This document shows, piece after piece, positions 17,724 to 25,654 of a stretch of DNA of 64,000 nucleotides. A model generated the notes under the pieces. The model was given only the letters and a program-made list of their open reading frames with translations. It had not been told where the DNA came from and ran no database searches. Both the position numbers and the translations under genes were made by a program. The number at the start of each line of letters is the position of its first letter. Positions within the stretch are counted from its first letter, which is position 1. Source of the DNA: Comamonas testosteroni. GTDB taxonomy: Bacteria; Pseudomonadota; Gammaproteobacteria; Burkholderiales; Burkholderiaceae_C. The DNA is taken from positions 2,356,001 to 2,420,000 of the forward strand of contig CP044131.1 of NCBI GenBank assembly GCA_008727115.1, given 5' to 3'.

Positions 17724-18242
17724 ATGACCGCTTCTAAAAACGCTGCCCGCGTGGCAGTGAAAGCCGCTGCATGCCCGGACGCTGCCGCAAAGGACAAGCC
17801 GCAGGACGTTTTTGACTGCATGGCCATGGACCTGCCCCGTGAGCAATGGCCCGCCGACTGCCTGAATGAGGCCACCAGCTCTGTGGCTTTGCCCACCTTA
17901 AAGCAAGCGATGCTGCTGGCCGTGGCCTATGCGCAGCACTCTCTGGAGCACTTGGTGCGAGTGCGTCTTGAGGACGAGGATTGGGATGACGACGATGCGG
18001 ATGTGGATTACGCCGTGGAGCTGGCTCTGGACTGCATCAAGCGCTTGCGTGAAGCACTGCCAGAAGACAAGTCTGTTTTTGATAGGCAGTGGTATCAAGC
18101 GGCAGCCGCCATCAATTTGTGCGCGCGTACCTTTAGCCGCACTGACTGCTATTACTCCCGCTCACTGGCCGGGGTGAAGCAGCAGTTTGATGTACTGGTG
18201 TCAGCCGTGGAGTTTGTGGAATTGGAGGCAGAACATGCCTAA
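17724..18242 (+). CDS. Unknown prophage early protein, acidic
   Basis: A 172-residue protein that I do not recognise. The N-terminus is Ala/Lys-rich; the middle has a strongly acidic run, LEDEDWDDDDADVDYA (about residues 82-97), within helices. It is preceded by GGAGGGCTAAACC and starts three bases after the previous stop. Its end overlaps the next gene by 8 bp (ATGCCTAA), showing an operon. The acidic stretch may mimic nucleic acid or bind a basic partner, but no function can be assigned. Confidence 0.65.
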   Translation: MTASKNAARVAVKAAACPDAAAKDKPQDVFDCMAMDLPREQWPADCLNEATSSVALPTLKQAMLLAVAYAQHSLEHLVRVRLEDEDWDDDDADVDYAVELALDCIKRLREALPEDKSVFDRQWYQAAAAINLCARTFSRTDCYYSRSLAGVKQQFDVLVSAVEFVELEAEHA

Positions 18243-18708
18243 GCCCATGCATAGCCCCATAGGGCCCACGCCCAACCGCCTGCAAAGCACCTTGGCATCC
18301 CCGGCCATCGAGGAATGGCCTTCCGACAGCATGGAGCCTGCCATTTCATTCGGGGATCTCATCCGTGTGACGCCCACACGGGGCATTGAGTCCGATGGCA
18401 TGTACATGCTGCATTACCAGCGCGGCCAAATCCAGCCTCCGGCAGCCCAGCAACTGGTCGCGCCGCTGGTGAAGGTGATTCGCCGCGTGCGCCGCCTGGA
18501 GGATGGGCGGCTGCACCTTTCCTATGACGGCGCGGGCTACCAGTGCGATGAGGTGGTGCAGGAAGCAGACCTGATGCGCTGGTGCACCGTGGTCGGCCAG
18601 GTGTCTGTGGCCCAGCACAACGGGCGCGGCTTTGGCCAGACCGATAGCGCGCCGCCCCTGCAGAGCAGCGCCAGCCCCTTCCATCTCGACCACAACCCAA
18701 ACCACTGA
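18235..18708 (+). CDS. Stand-alone S24 (LexA/CI-type) peptidase-like domain
   Basis: A 157-residue protein that resembles the C-terminal self-cleavage/dimerisation domain of LexA and CI repressors: SDSMEPAISFGDLIRV with the candidate nucleophile S32, then GMYMLHY, and the general-base lysine K80 in PLVKVIRRV. About 30 residues precede the domain, so there is no DNA-binding HTH and no clear Ala-Gly cleavage site. The spacing between S32 and K80 is longer than in LexA. It starts inside the previous gene's end, so it is translationally coupled. It may modulate a repressor through mixed dimers; this is inference. Confidence 0.65.
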   Translation: MPKPMHSPIGPTPNRLQSTLASPAIEEWPSDSMEPAISFGDLIRVTPTRGIESDGMYMLHYQRGQIQPPAAQQLVAPLVKVIRRVRRLEDGRLHLSYDGAGYQCDEVVQEADLMRWCTVVGQVSVAQHNGRGFGQTDSAPPLQSSASPFHLDHNPNH

Positions 18709-18721
18709 CAGGCAGAACACC

Positions 18722-19483
18722 ATGAACAACAAAAACACCACCACTGAACTGAACCCTGAGAACTGGCCCACGGGGTACATCCATGCTGGCGCTGCTTTGC
18801 ACCGCATCATCGAGGAGCAAGGGGAACAGGCTGCCTTCCTGCCGGAAAACGCCTACCTGGTGCGAGAGGTCGCCTATTACTGCCCAACCCACATCGAGTA
18901 CCTGAGCTTTGAAATGTTGCGGCACCTGCACCTAGCCGAGGGGAAGAGTCTCGACGAGGTGGCTGAGGAAATCGACCGCATTCTTACCTTTCGCCGCGGT
19001 ACCTTTGGCCAGGTGCCCGTCACGCTGGAAGCGCATGGCCTGGATGACTGGCTGACCCTTGAGGAGTGCGTGGAGTGTCTGCAGAGCATCACCAGCTTGA
19101 GCCATGCCGAGCGAGATGCCTTGATCAGCCAAGCCCAAGAAGCTGAGCGCCACAAGAACTACACCGAGGCCTCCTATCTGATGAAGTTCATCGCAGCACA
19201 GCAAGGGAAAGAAATGCTGGCGCTGCCTGAGTACACCGCACTGTGGGACAAGATGGTGCTGAACGCACCGCCCGAGTTGATCGAGGCATTTGCGCAGGAA
19301 GCCCAGGCCATGGGCCTGATGCCCCCTGTGACCCATGTGGATGCCCAAGGGCAGCCCGTCTTTAGCCTTGAGCAGATCGCAAAACAGCTGGGCACCACGG
19401 TGCAGGAACTGGAGGAGCATTTGGAAGGCCGCCCCGAGTTCAAAGGCATGCTGCAGTCTGGCCAAGCCTTCCCGCTGCATTAG
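18722..19483 (+). CDS. Unknown prophage early protein
   Basis: A 253-residue, mostly alpha-helical acidic protein that I do not recognise. The start at 18722 follows AGGCAGAACACC; a longer frame upstream is a shadow of the previous gene. Features include the YLSFEMLRHLHLAEGKSLDE helix pair (about residues 60-80) and a C-terminal segment FSLEQIAKQLGTTVQELEEH that looks like a small HTH (about 220-240). It is in the same rightward operon, 13 bp after the previous stop. Confidence 0.65.
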   Translation: MNNKNTTTELNPENWPTGYIHAGAALHRIIEEQGEQAAFLPENAYLVREVAYYCPTHIEYLSFEMLRHLHLAEGKSLDEVAEEIDRILTFRRGTFGQVPVTLEAHGLDDWLTLEECVECLQSITSLSHAERDALISQAQEAERHKNYTEASYLMKFIAAQQGKEMLALPEYTALWDKMVLNAPPELIEAFAQEAQAMGLMPPVTHVDAQGQPVFSLEQIAKQLGTTVQELEEHLEGRPEFKGMLQSGQAFPLH

Positions 19484-19493
19484 GGGGTGAGGC

Positions 19494-19904
19494 ATGGCCA
19501 ACGGGCGAAACAAAGGCGCCAAAGGTGATGCCGGCCGCGATGCTGGCGGGTTTATCGCACTCCCTTGGAGCGTGGTGGACTCGCCTGCCTATCAGGCACT
19601 TTCTATGCATGCCCGCTGCCTTCTGATTGAGGTTTCGCGTCAGTTCGTGAAAGACAACAATGGACGACTTTTGATGTCACGCGCATACATGGGAACACGC
19701 GGCTGGAAATCCTCCGACATGCTGACCAAAGCGAAAGGAGAGCTTCTAGCTGCAGGCTTCATCTACGAAACCGTCAAGGGCCAGCGCCCCAACAAGGCCA
19801 GCTGGTATGCCGTGACCTGGCGCATTCTGGATCAGCACCCTGGCTACGATGCTGGCGCTGCTGAGGGGTTTGTGCGCGGGGCTTATCGGTTGGGGGTGAC
19901 GTAA
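19494..19904 (+). CDS. Winged-helix phage protein, possibly replication-related
   Basis: A 136-residue protein with the pattern FIALPWSVVDSPAYQALSMH near residue 20, then LLMSRAYMGTRGWKSSDMLT, and RPNKASWYAVTWRIL. This order (surface helix, winged-helix turn, final strand) is common in phage proteins related to replication-initiator N-terminal domains. The later part of an initiator is absent, and the frame stops at 19904 before the IS. It is the last rightward early gene. A replication role is a guess. Confidence 0.5.
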   Translation: MANGRNKGAKGDAGRDAGGFIALPWSVVDSPAYQALSMHARCLLIEVSRQFVKDNNGRLLMSRAYMGTRGWKSSDMLTKAKGELLAAGFIYETVKGQRPNKASWYAVTWRILDQHPGYDAGAAEGFVRGAYRLGVT

Positions 19905-19980
19905 ATCGAGCCTGCTGAGCCAATGTAGTCAGAGCTGAGATGACCGCTGGCTCAGCAAGCATACTCAGACACTACCCAAT

Positions 19981-21013
19981 GGCTTTGTTGCATAAATCGG
20001 CCATAGGCCAAGGCATCCCCAATCCCAAATAGATTTACGCAGCAGCGACTGTCTGGGGCGTGCCCAGAGCGGTAAATTGATTGAGGATTGAAGCTCGGAT
20101 GTGCAGCTCGGTCACCTGGCGCTCAAACGTCCTGGCCATGACCTTCTCGCCGAGTCGCTTGAAGCAATTCATCTTGGTCTCCACCAGTGACCTTCGGTGG
20201 TAGCCGCTCCAGCGTTTCCAGATAGCCCGCCCCAACTGCCTACACGCCTTGACCGCTTCATTGCGGTGAGCAAATGCCAGCCCTTTGCGCAGCTTCGCTC
20301 CTTTGCGCGGCGGGATGATTGGAATGGCTCCCCGCAGGTAGCACGCCTTATGTACATCCTGCGTGTCGTACGCCCCATCACCGGTAAAGCTAGCTATCTC
20401 TTCATTGCTTGGAATTTGACCTAGCAGGTCTGCTGCCATGGGCGAGTCGCCCACTTCATTGGTTGTTACTGCGATGGCCCGAATCTGCAGTGTCTGGGCA
20501 TCAATACCCAGATGCACCTTGCGCCACTGGCGGCGGCTCTCGGCACCGTGCTTTTTGGTTTTCCACTCACCTTCGCCCAAGAACTTGATGCCCGTGGAGT
20601 CGGCCAGCATGTGCAAGCCTTTGTCACTTGCACGGTAGCGCACCTGCACATCCAAGCTCTTTTGCCTGCGACACACCGTGCTGTAGTCGGGCACTGGCCA
20701 ATGCAGGCCTGCCATACCCAATAGCGACTCAACCAGGCCCAGTGTCTGGCGCAAGGGCTGGCCAAACAAGCACTTGATGGTCAGGCAAAACTGGATGGCC
20801 GCATCTGAGAACTTCTGGCAACGACCACGCTTGCCCGTGGGCCGAGCTAGCCACTGCATATCCCTATCGAGCCAAATGGTCAGCTCACCTCGCGCCTTCA
20901 ACGCTGCGTTGTAAGCCTTCCAGTTCGTTGTGCGGTACTTAACCCGACCCCAGCTCGTCTCTCTCATCTCCCGAGCCTACCTCAGCTGCGACCGGCATTT
21001 GTGCAACAACGCC
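19981..21013 (-). mobile_element. IS5-family (IS903-group) insertion sequence, copy 2
   Basis: 1033 bp with the same ends as copy 1, flanked by the 9-bp repeat CTACCCAAT (19972-19980 and 21014-21022). It was inserted in the last codons of the KAP ATPase gene and lies in the same orientation as that gene. Confidence 0.95.
20035..20967 (-). CDS. IS5-family transposase, copy 2
   Basis: 310 residues, identical in translation to the copy at 12288-13220, with the same DDE landmarks (ADSTGIK, TGDGAYDT, SLVETKMNCFK). Two identical copies in one prophage indicate recent transposition from one to the other or from a common donor elsewhere. Confidence 0.95.
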   Translation of the reverse strand: MRETSWGRVKYRTTNWKAYNAALKARGELTIWLDRDMQWLARPTGKRGRCQKFSDAAIQFCLTIKCLFGQPLRQTLGLVESLLGMAGLHWPVPDYSTVCRRQKSLDVQVRYRASDKGLHMLADSTGIKFLGEGEWKTKKHGAESRRQWRKVHLGIDAQTLQIRAIAVTTNEVGDSPMAADLLGQIPSNEEIASFTGDGAYDTQDVHKACYLRGAIPIIPPRKGAKLRKGLAFAHRNEAVKACRQLGRAIWKRWSGYHRRSLVETKMNCFKRLGEKVMARTFERQVTELHIRASILNQFTALGTPQTVAAA

Positions 21014-22407
21014 CTACCCAATTGCAAACAAAGAATGACCTCCTTAACAGGCTCATGCATGTGCTCCAAGCCCCCTCTACCACCTCCTTGAAAATACTGG
21101 TGCCTTGTTCTGGTCCAGTATTCTTTCACTTCTACTCGCTCTTCATCAGGAAAATACTTAGCACTGTTGATTGCACAGGCTTGAGCGAGCATGACAGCAA
21201 TATCTTGCAGATAGCTCTGACGGAAACTTTCTGACTTAAAGTCAGGCAAAGTAGAAATTCCCAAAAGTCCAGCGAGATCATCTGCATCCGCATTTTTTTT
21301 AAGTATCGACTCGGAAATATTAGGATGGAAGCAGAAGACGAAAACTCCAAAAATTCGCAGAAGCTGGTATCCCCAGATGATGTTATCTCTCAGTCCATCA
21401 CTGAGTTGGTGATAAATCTCCAAATATCGTACAAAGGTTTCTACCTCACGTAACGACAAATTGTTTTGCCGCACCAGCGCTTTGACAAACTCGGCGACGC
21501 CATTTCTTTGCCCAGTCAAGTCTGTCGTATTCAGCACTTCGCTTTTCCCCAAAATTTGTGTCAAGTGCTCGACTGCTACCAATAATCCGTCAGATATATA
21601 CCCTCGTTGACCAAGTACAAAATCCGGTAAGCGAAAAGTGAACTTCAAGAATTTGTCCAGGTAGCGCTGAGCATCCACCTGGTGGCCATAACGGTGGTTG
21701 ATCGCTGCCTTCAACTGGCGTGTGTTGGTCACCAGAACAAACTGCAGCCCTTCGACGTTAAAGGTGTGCTTGATCACTTCCAGCATCTGCACCGCAAAAT
21801 CTGGGCGGCAGCGGTCCAGCTCGTCAATGAAGATGACGATAGGAGCTTCCTTCGCGATGCTTTCCAGCGTGGTCTGCAGTGCTTGAAGGTTCTTTTGCGC
21901 TTCTTCGTGGTCTTTGAGCAATGCCTTGACTGAGGCATCCACTACTTGCTTGGAAGCTTCTTGGAGACTTTCCTCAAGCCCCTCCGCCAAATCATCTGCG
22001 TTTTGCTTGAGGACATGGGATAGAACTGCCTTGCCAACAGTGGCCACGGCAAAGCGTGCTACTGGCATAGCCGTTTTTCGCAATGCGTTCTTTTGACCGC
22101 CTTCCGGCAACAGGCTCAATACACCTGATAGCACCGTCAGAAGCGGGTTGTCGGCGTGGTCTGCCTGGAATGCGTCCACGTACAACAAGCGATAGCTTTC
22201 ATGTTCCGCACGAAACTTGTTGATGAGCTTGTGGCAGAACTCGGTCTTGCCGGTTCCCCAGTCTCCATCAATGACCATTGGAGAAACTTCAATGGGAGCA
22301 GTCAGTAGTTTGATGACTTTTTCGGCAACTTGCACGCGCCGGAACTCGTCGCGGCCATGAGTTCCGTTAAAGGTCAGTGTGCTGGGGTCTTGGTAACTCA
22401 TCTGCAA
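20977..22407 (-). CDS. KAP-family P-loop ATPase, C-terminus rewritten by IS
   Basis: A 476-residue KAP-type NTPase. Walker A is GDWGTGKT (residues 48-55) and Walker B is IVIFIDELDRC (190-200), followed by a HTFNVEGLQFVLVTNTRQL strand and a sensor-like segment. A moderately hydrophobic helix pair occurs at about 112-135 between the Walker motifs, the place where many KAP proteins carry membrane segments. Before the IS insertion the protein ended LQLGSV at a TGA complementary to 19965-19967; now two residues are replaced by about 12 encoded by the IS end. The core is intact. KAP ATPases are known in phage exclusion and defence; here it is prophage cargo on the opposite strand. Confidence 0.82.
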   Translation of the reverse strand: MQMSYQDPSTLTFNGTHGRDEFRRVQVAEKVIKLLTAPIEVSPMVIDGDWGTGKTEFCHKLINKFRAEHESYRLLYVDAFQADHADNPLLTVLSGVLSLLPEGGQKNALRKTAMPVARFAVATVGKAVLSHVLKQNADDLAEGLEESLQEASKQVVDASVKALLKDHEEAQKNLQALQTTLESIAKEAPIVIFIDELDRCRPDFAVQMLEVIKHTFNVEGLQFVLVTNTRQLKAAINHRYGHQVDAQRYLDKFLKFTFRLPDFVLGQRGYISDGLLVAVEHLTQILGKSEVLNTTDLTGQRNGVAEFVKALVRQNNLSLREVETFVRYLEIYHQLSDGLRDNIIWGYQLLRIFGVFVFCFHPNISESILKKNADADDLAGLLGISTLPDFKSESFRQSYLQDIAVMLAQACAINSAKYFPDEERVEVKEYWTRTRHQYFQGGGRGGLEHMHEPVKEVILCLQLGRALLHKCRSQLR

Positions 22408-22507
22408 TCTTTTTCTTGAATCTGTTGAGCAAATTGCCTTTGACCAAGGCAGTCTTGGATTGAGGGCTAGGTGTGTTGCACCTATTGATGCTGACCTGCT
22501 GAAGTGA

Positions 22508-22547
22508 CGTAATTCGCGAACTGCGTTTTCGTCGTTCGCGAATTACG
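22508..22547. repeat. Perfect 14-bp inverted repeat upstream of the KAP gene
   Basis: CGTAATTCGCGAAC (22508-22521) and its exact complement (22534-22547) are separated by 12 bp. Each arm contains the self-complementary TTCGCGAA. It is 100 bp upstream of the KAP start and just after the DUF4124 gene stop. With no T-run it fits an operator better than a terminator. Confidence 0.8.
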
Positions 22548-22556
22548 CCTCGACGC

Positions 22557-23156
22557 TTAATTGCAATTCCACATGTTGCCAGCGCGGTGGCAGGTCTGGC
22601 CATTCGGCCCCGTCATGAAGTCGCGCCCCTGCCGGTGGTAGGTGCCGTCTTGGTTGTCGGTACAAAAGCCGCCGGCACAGTTGGTGAAGTTGGTTGGCGG
22701 CGGAGAATGCGGACGATTGGCCTGCGCACGATGCCGCGCATCCTCCCTTCGACGCGCAGCAGCCTCCTCATCCCAGCGTCCTCCATTGCGAGTGATGCTG
22801 CTGGCGGAAGTGCGTGCGTTCTCCCGGTCTTTGCGACTCTGCCAGTCATTGCCTGGCCGCGCGACAGGTGCAGGCTGGTATTGCATTGCCCTCTCCTGCT
22901 CTGCCCATTCGCGCTGCTGCTGGGCCATGCGACGCTCTTGTTTGATCAGCTCGGCCTCATAGGCCATCTGACGCTCTTGAAGCTTTTCTTGATAGGTACG
23001 CTCGCGCTCGATCATTCCACCGCTGCTGCCACCGCTACAGGGGCGATCTGAATAAACCAGCCTACCGTCCGGTGCCGCACACTTGAATACTTGCGCGTGG
23101 GAAAGTGGTGCAGCAATCACCAGCATCAAACTCAATGAACCCCAGATGTAACGCAT
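22557..23156 (-). CDS. Exported DUF4124 protein with coiled coil and GNDW motif
   Basis: A 199-residue protein started at an ATG behind AGGAGG; a longer frame upstream is discarded for that reason. Residues 1-21 are a signal peptide (cleavage after SHA). A DUF4124-type segment follows (VFKCAAPDGRLVYSDRPC, two cysteines), then a Glu/Gln/Arg-rich coiled coil (50-90) and GNDWQSRK at 102-109 followed by TSASSIT at 116-122. The C-terminus has four more cysteines. The GNDW/TSASSIT block also occurs in the virion-region protein at 34483. It is probably periplasmic; its function is unknown. Confidence 0.72.
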   Translation of the reverse strand: MRYIWGSLSLMLVIAAPLSHAQVFKCAAPDGRLVYSDRPCSGGSSGGMIERERTYQEKLQERQMAYEAELIKQERRMAQQQREWAEQERAMQYQPAPVARPGNDWQSRKDRENARTSASSITRNGGRWDEEAAARRREDARHRAQANRPHSPPPTNFTNCAGGFCTDNQDGTYHRQGRDFMTGPNGQTCHRAGNMWNCN

Positions 23157-23233
23157 TGTTGCCTCCTGCCGCCACTGTAGCAGGAGGCAAATGAACACTT
23201 GATTGCAGCAAGCACTCTAGCCCTGGTGCCCGA

Positions 23234-23944
23234 TTACGCTAAAGGCTTGTGTTCGCTATTTGAACTACGCTGGAATGCTCCTCCAGGAGCATTACTTAGA
23301 ACGACTTGGCCTCCAACTCTAATTTCGGGCACATCACTTATGTCAATGAATTTGCCGCCAAGCCAAATATGAGTCGGGGGGAAGAAAGACATTTCCTGGA
23401 TCTGCTGGTACGCAGCCTCAAGCGATGTGGGAGTCGACGGGCCCGCGTACCGAAAGAGTCTGTAGTTCGTCACGTCGTCCAACGCTGTTTCTAGCAAGTC
23501 GTCAGTGGAGCGGGTTTCAAAGAGTGTCGTGCCAGTCTCATCATCACGATAGTGAATCAAGCCACGCCACAGATCCCTTGCAGCAAGGTGCCAGCCGTCA
23601 TCGCACTCCTCGTAGTCATCGAGAAGCGATATGGACTCAGCGTCCTTAACGTCTATGGCAAAGACCAAGCCTTTTGCGAAGGCTTGCTGGGTCTCTTTCA
23701 GCGCTGGATTACTGGCCGCCGTCTCATCCAGAAAGGCTTTGAGGTCATCCGGAAGCGGCTTGCTTTGACGGAGCATAGCGGTCTGCTCCTGGCACACAGT
23801 GACGTGTTTCCAATGCAGATACCCTTTTTGCTTGGCGATCTCGTCTTGAGCAACAGCAAGTGAGGTTTTGGTGGTCTTGCGAAGAGTCTTGGCCAAGCGC
23901 TTGAGCTTTTCGACTGCAGTGGCCGTGGTGGAAATGAATTCCAT
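23234..23944 (-). CDS. Unknown cargo protein with DUF-type N-terminal helix module
   Basis: A 236-residue soluble protein. The N-terminal region (VEKLKRLAKTLRKTTKTSLA, then EIAKQKGYLHWKHV) matches a short module of two helices followed by GYxxWxH that is found at the start of many uncharacterised bacterial proteins. The remainder is acidic (DDYEECDDGWHLAARDLWRG). It has its own gap on both sides and is oriented leftward like its neighbours. I cannot assign a function. Confidence 0.6.
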   Translation of the reverse strand: MEFISTTATAVEKLKRLAKTLRKTTKTSLAVAQDEIAKQKGYLHWKHVTVCQEQTAMLRQSKPLPDDLKAFLDETAASNPALKETQQAFAKGLVFAIDVKDAESISLLDDYEECDDGWHLAARDLWRGLIHYRDDETGTTLFETRSTDDLLETALDDVTNYRLFRYAGPSTPTSLEAAYQQIQEMSFFPPTHIWLGGKFIDISDVPEIRVGGQVVLSNAPGGAFQRSSNSEHKPLA

Positions 23945-24150
23945 GGTGCGTTCCTAGATGTTGCCGCAGATATACCCGGTGCTCACTGCCGTGCTCCGCG
24001 AAACATTGGAAGCTCAGATGAAGGTTTTCACGTCGTCCCGGCGAACCAGGTGGGCTTGTAGTGAGCAGCAGGCGTCGACGAACGCACGCTGACAGTCTAC
24101 TTATTTCGTATTTTTCTGTAAAGAGACCCAGTAGAACAGCCCCTGAACGA

Positions 24151-24176
24151 AAAAAGCCCGCTAGCGCGGGCTTTTT
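24151..24176. terminator. Bidirectional terminator
   Basis: AAAAAGCCCGC (24151-24161) pairs with GCGGGCTTTTT (24166-24176). It terminates the leftward small-gene operon that ends at 24192. Confidence 0.88.
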
Positions 24177-24191
24177 CACTTGTTAAGAGGC

Positions 24192-24356
24192 TTACGCTGC
24201 ATCACAACATGCAGTTTTCTCGCAACGTTGGAACAAGGTATCCAAGTGTGCATGGATGTTGCTCAACTCAATCAAGGCTTCGTCGAGAAGAGCAATCACA
24301 TCCTTTTCACACTTTGGCTCTGTCATCGCGTAGAGGTCAAAATTGAAGTGCGTCAT
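24192..24356 (-). CDS. Small unknown protein (54 residues)
   Basis: A short leftward gene starting MTHFNFDLYAMTEPKCEKDV and ending CEKTACCDAA. An amphipathic helix (DVIALLDEALIELSNIHAHL) dominates it, and three cysteines lie near the C-terminus. GGAGAG precedes the ATG at suitable spacing. It lies 16 bp after the 121-residue gene upstream and just before the terminator, so the two form a two-gene operon. Both look like helical partners, perhaps a small complex. Function unknown. Confidence 0.6.
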   Translation of the reverse strand: MTHFNFDLYAMTEPKCEKDVIALLDEALIELSNIHAHLDTLFQRCEKTACCDAA

Positions 24357-24372
24357 GGTTCTCTCCAGTGGG

Positions 24373-24738
24373 TCAAAAGGGTGCTTGGTTATTGATACGT
24401 CTCATAGATGTTGTATATGCATCCTGATCATTCGATTTCAATGCCAGGTTAACTTCTTCAACATTGATGATTGCTTGCTTTGCATTGATCACAATGCGTT
24501 GATCTTCTGGATCCAGATGATTCGCAACAGCATCGAGAATCATTTCAAGAAAGCGAAGGCTTTCCAGCATGTCTTCGATCGTGGGCGATACGTTCGCTTG
24601 AATGTTGGAGAACCCAAACTTGTGATGAGCTTGGAGCAGTCTGTCCGTAACACGCAGAACTTCTCCCCAAATTTGCTCAATCTTCGATGTGGCTTCACTG
24701 ACTTGCTCCGCCTGAATCACTGTTACACGCTGGTCCAC
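24373..24738 (-). CDS. Unknown helical protein, GTG start
   Basis: A 121-residue alpha-helical protein (starts with GTG read as Met, MDQRVTVIQAEQVSEATSKI). CGGAGATCTT provides the Shine-Dalgarno sequence. Helices such as DMLESLRFLEMILDAVANHL suggest a bundle. It is first in an operon with the 54-residue gene and has a plausible sigma-70 promoter about 110 bp upstream. No family is recognised. Confidence 0.6.
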   Translation of the reverse strand: MDQRVTVIQAEQVSEATSKIEQIWGEVLRVTDRLLQAHHKFGFSNIQANVSPTIEDMLESLRFLEMILDAVANHLDPEDQRIVINAKQAIINVEEVNLALKSNDQDAYTTSMRRINNQAPF

Positions 24739-24846
24739 AAGATCTCCGAATTTTTTAAAAATCCAGAGATTTTAGCACTTTCTTGGTTCCGCGTAATTTT
24801 TTGTATTCATACATCTGCAAGCCCCCTTCATTTCTTTTATGAGTAC

Positions 24847-24875
24847 AAGATAGTATCGCTATTCAAATACGTCAA
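24847..24875 (-). promoter_or_regulatory. Candidate sigma-70 promoter for the leftward small operon
   Basis: On the minus strand TTGACG (24870-24875) and TATCTT (24847-24852) are separated by 17 bp. It points to the GTG-started gene at 24738. Confidence 0.45.
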
Positions 24876-25030
24876 GCATACCGTGCCTACGGCATCCCAA
24901 ATTTCATGCGATGTCACAAATGGACTACAGCGAACGTGTAGTACGTCAAGAAAGTATGACCCGTGTAGGGTTTGCGACTGCATTGACGTCTGCTGAAAAT
25001 TCCCGCATGAATCATCAGCGGAAATCAGCA

Positions 25031-25606
25031 ATGAGCAACACATCGGGCCAACCCGGTTCTGTCAAGAACACCAAGCGTGGTGCTACTACTGTTTCACAAG
25101 AGGAAATTCTGGGCGTGATGCGAGAGTTGTACGCCCTGCACCAAGTGGTGACACGCGAAGCTCTGGTCACTGCGACCGGCTACAAGTTCCACATCATTGA
25201 TGCTCACCTCGGCACACTCGTCGAACAGGGCCGCGCCAGTCGCGTGAGAGCGGGAGTCTATGTGCCTGTAGTCGAGTGGGACGAGCCTCGCCCGGTGAGC
25301 GTGACCCATTTGCATGGCGGTCTGTCCAAAATCGAGATTGGCGATGAGGTGCTGGAGCTGCAACCGGCCGAGCGCCGCTTGCTCGCATCATTGCTGGTCG
25401 GTGATGCTGTTCAATACTCGAACCTGCAGGCAGGCCACGACGCCAATCTGCTTGCCAACGAGTTGTATACGGTCGTCCGAATGCTGAGGCGCCAAGATGC
25501 TGCGGGAAATCAACGTAGCCCTGCCATCCGCCAGCACCAGCCGATGAGCACAGCAGCTGTTCACCTGGCAGAGCAATTTGCCAAACAAGGCCACGGCACC
25601 GCGTAA
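25031..25606 (+). CDS. Unknown HTH-like protein preceding the terminase genes
   Basis: A 191-residue protein when started at 25031; the frame is open to 24911, but the upstream part looks non-coding. Residues about 25-95 form a winged-helix-like unit: EEILGVMRELYALHQVVTRE then the run FHIIDAHLGTLVEQGRASRV, as in regulators that test a second strand-wing element. It is first in the late rightward operon, 48 bp before the small terminase. It may regulate late transcription; this is inference. Confidence 0.6.
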   Translation: MSNTSGQPGSVKNTKRGATTVSQEEILGVMRELYALHQVVTREALVTATGYKFHIIDAHLGTLVEQGRASRVRAGVYVPVVEWDEPRPVSVTHLHGGLSKIEIGDEVLELQPAERRLLASLLVGDAVQYSNLQAGHDANLLANELYTVVRMLRRQDAAGNQRSPAIRQHQPMSTAAVHLAEQFAKQGHGTA

Positions 25607-25654
25607 CCCCGCTAGGGTTTCCACATTCAGTTGCCAACGTGAAAACTTGCGGGT

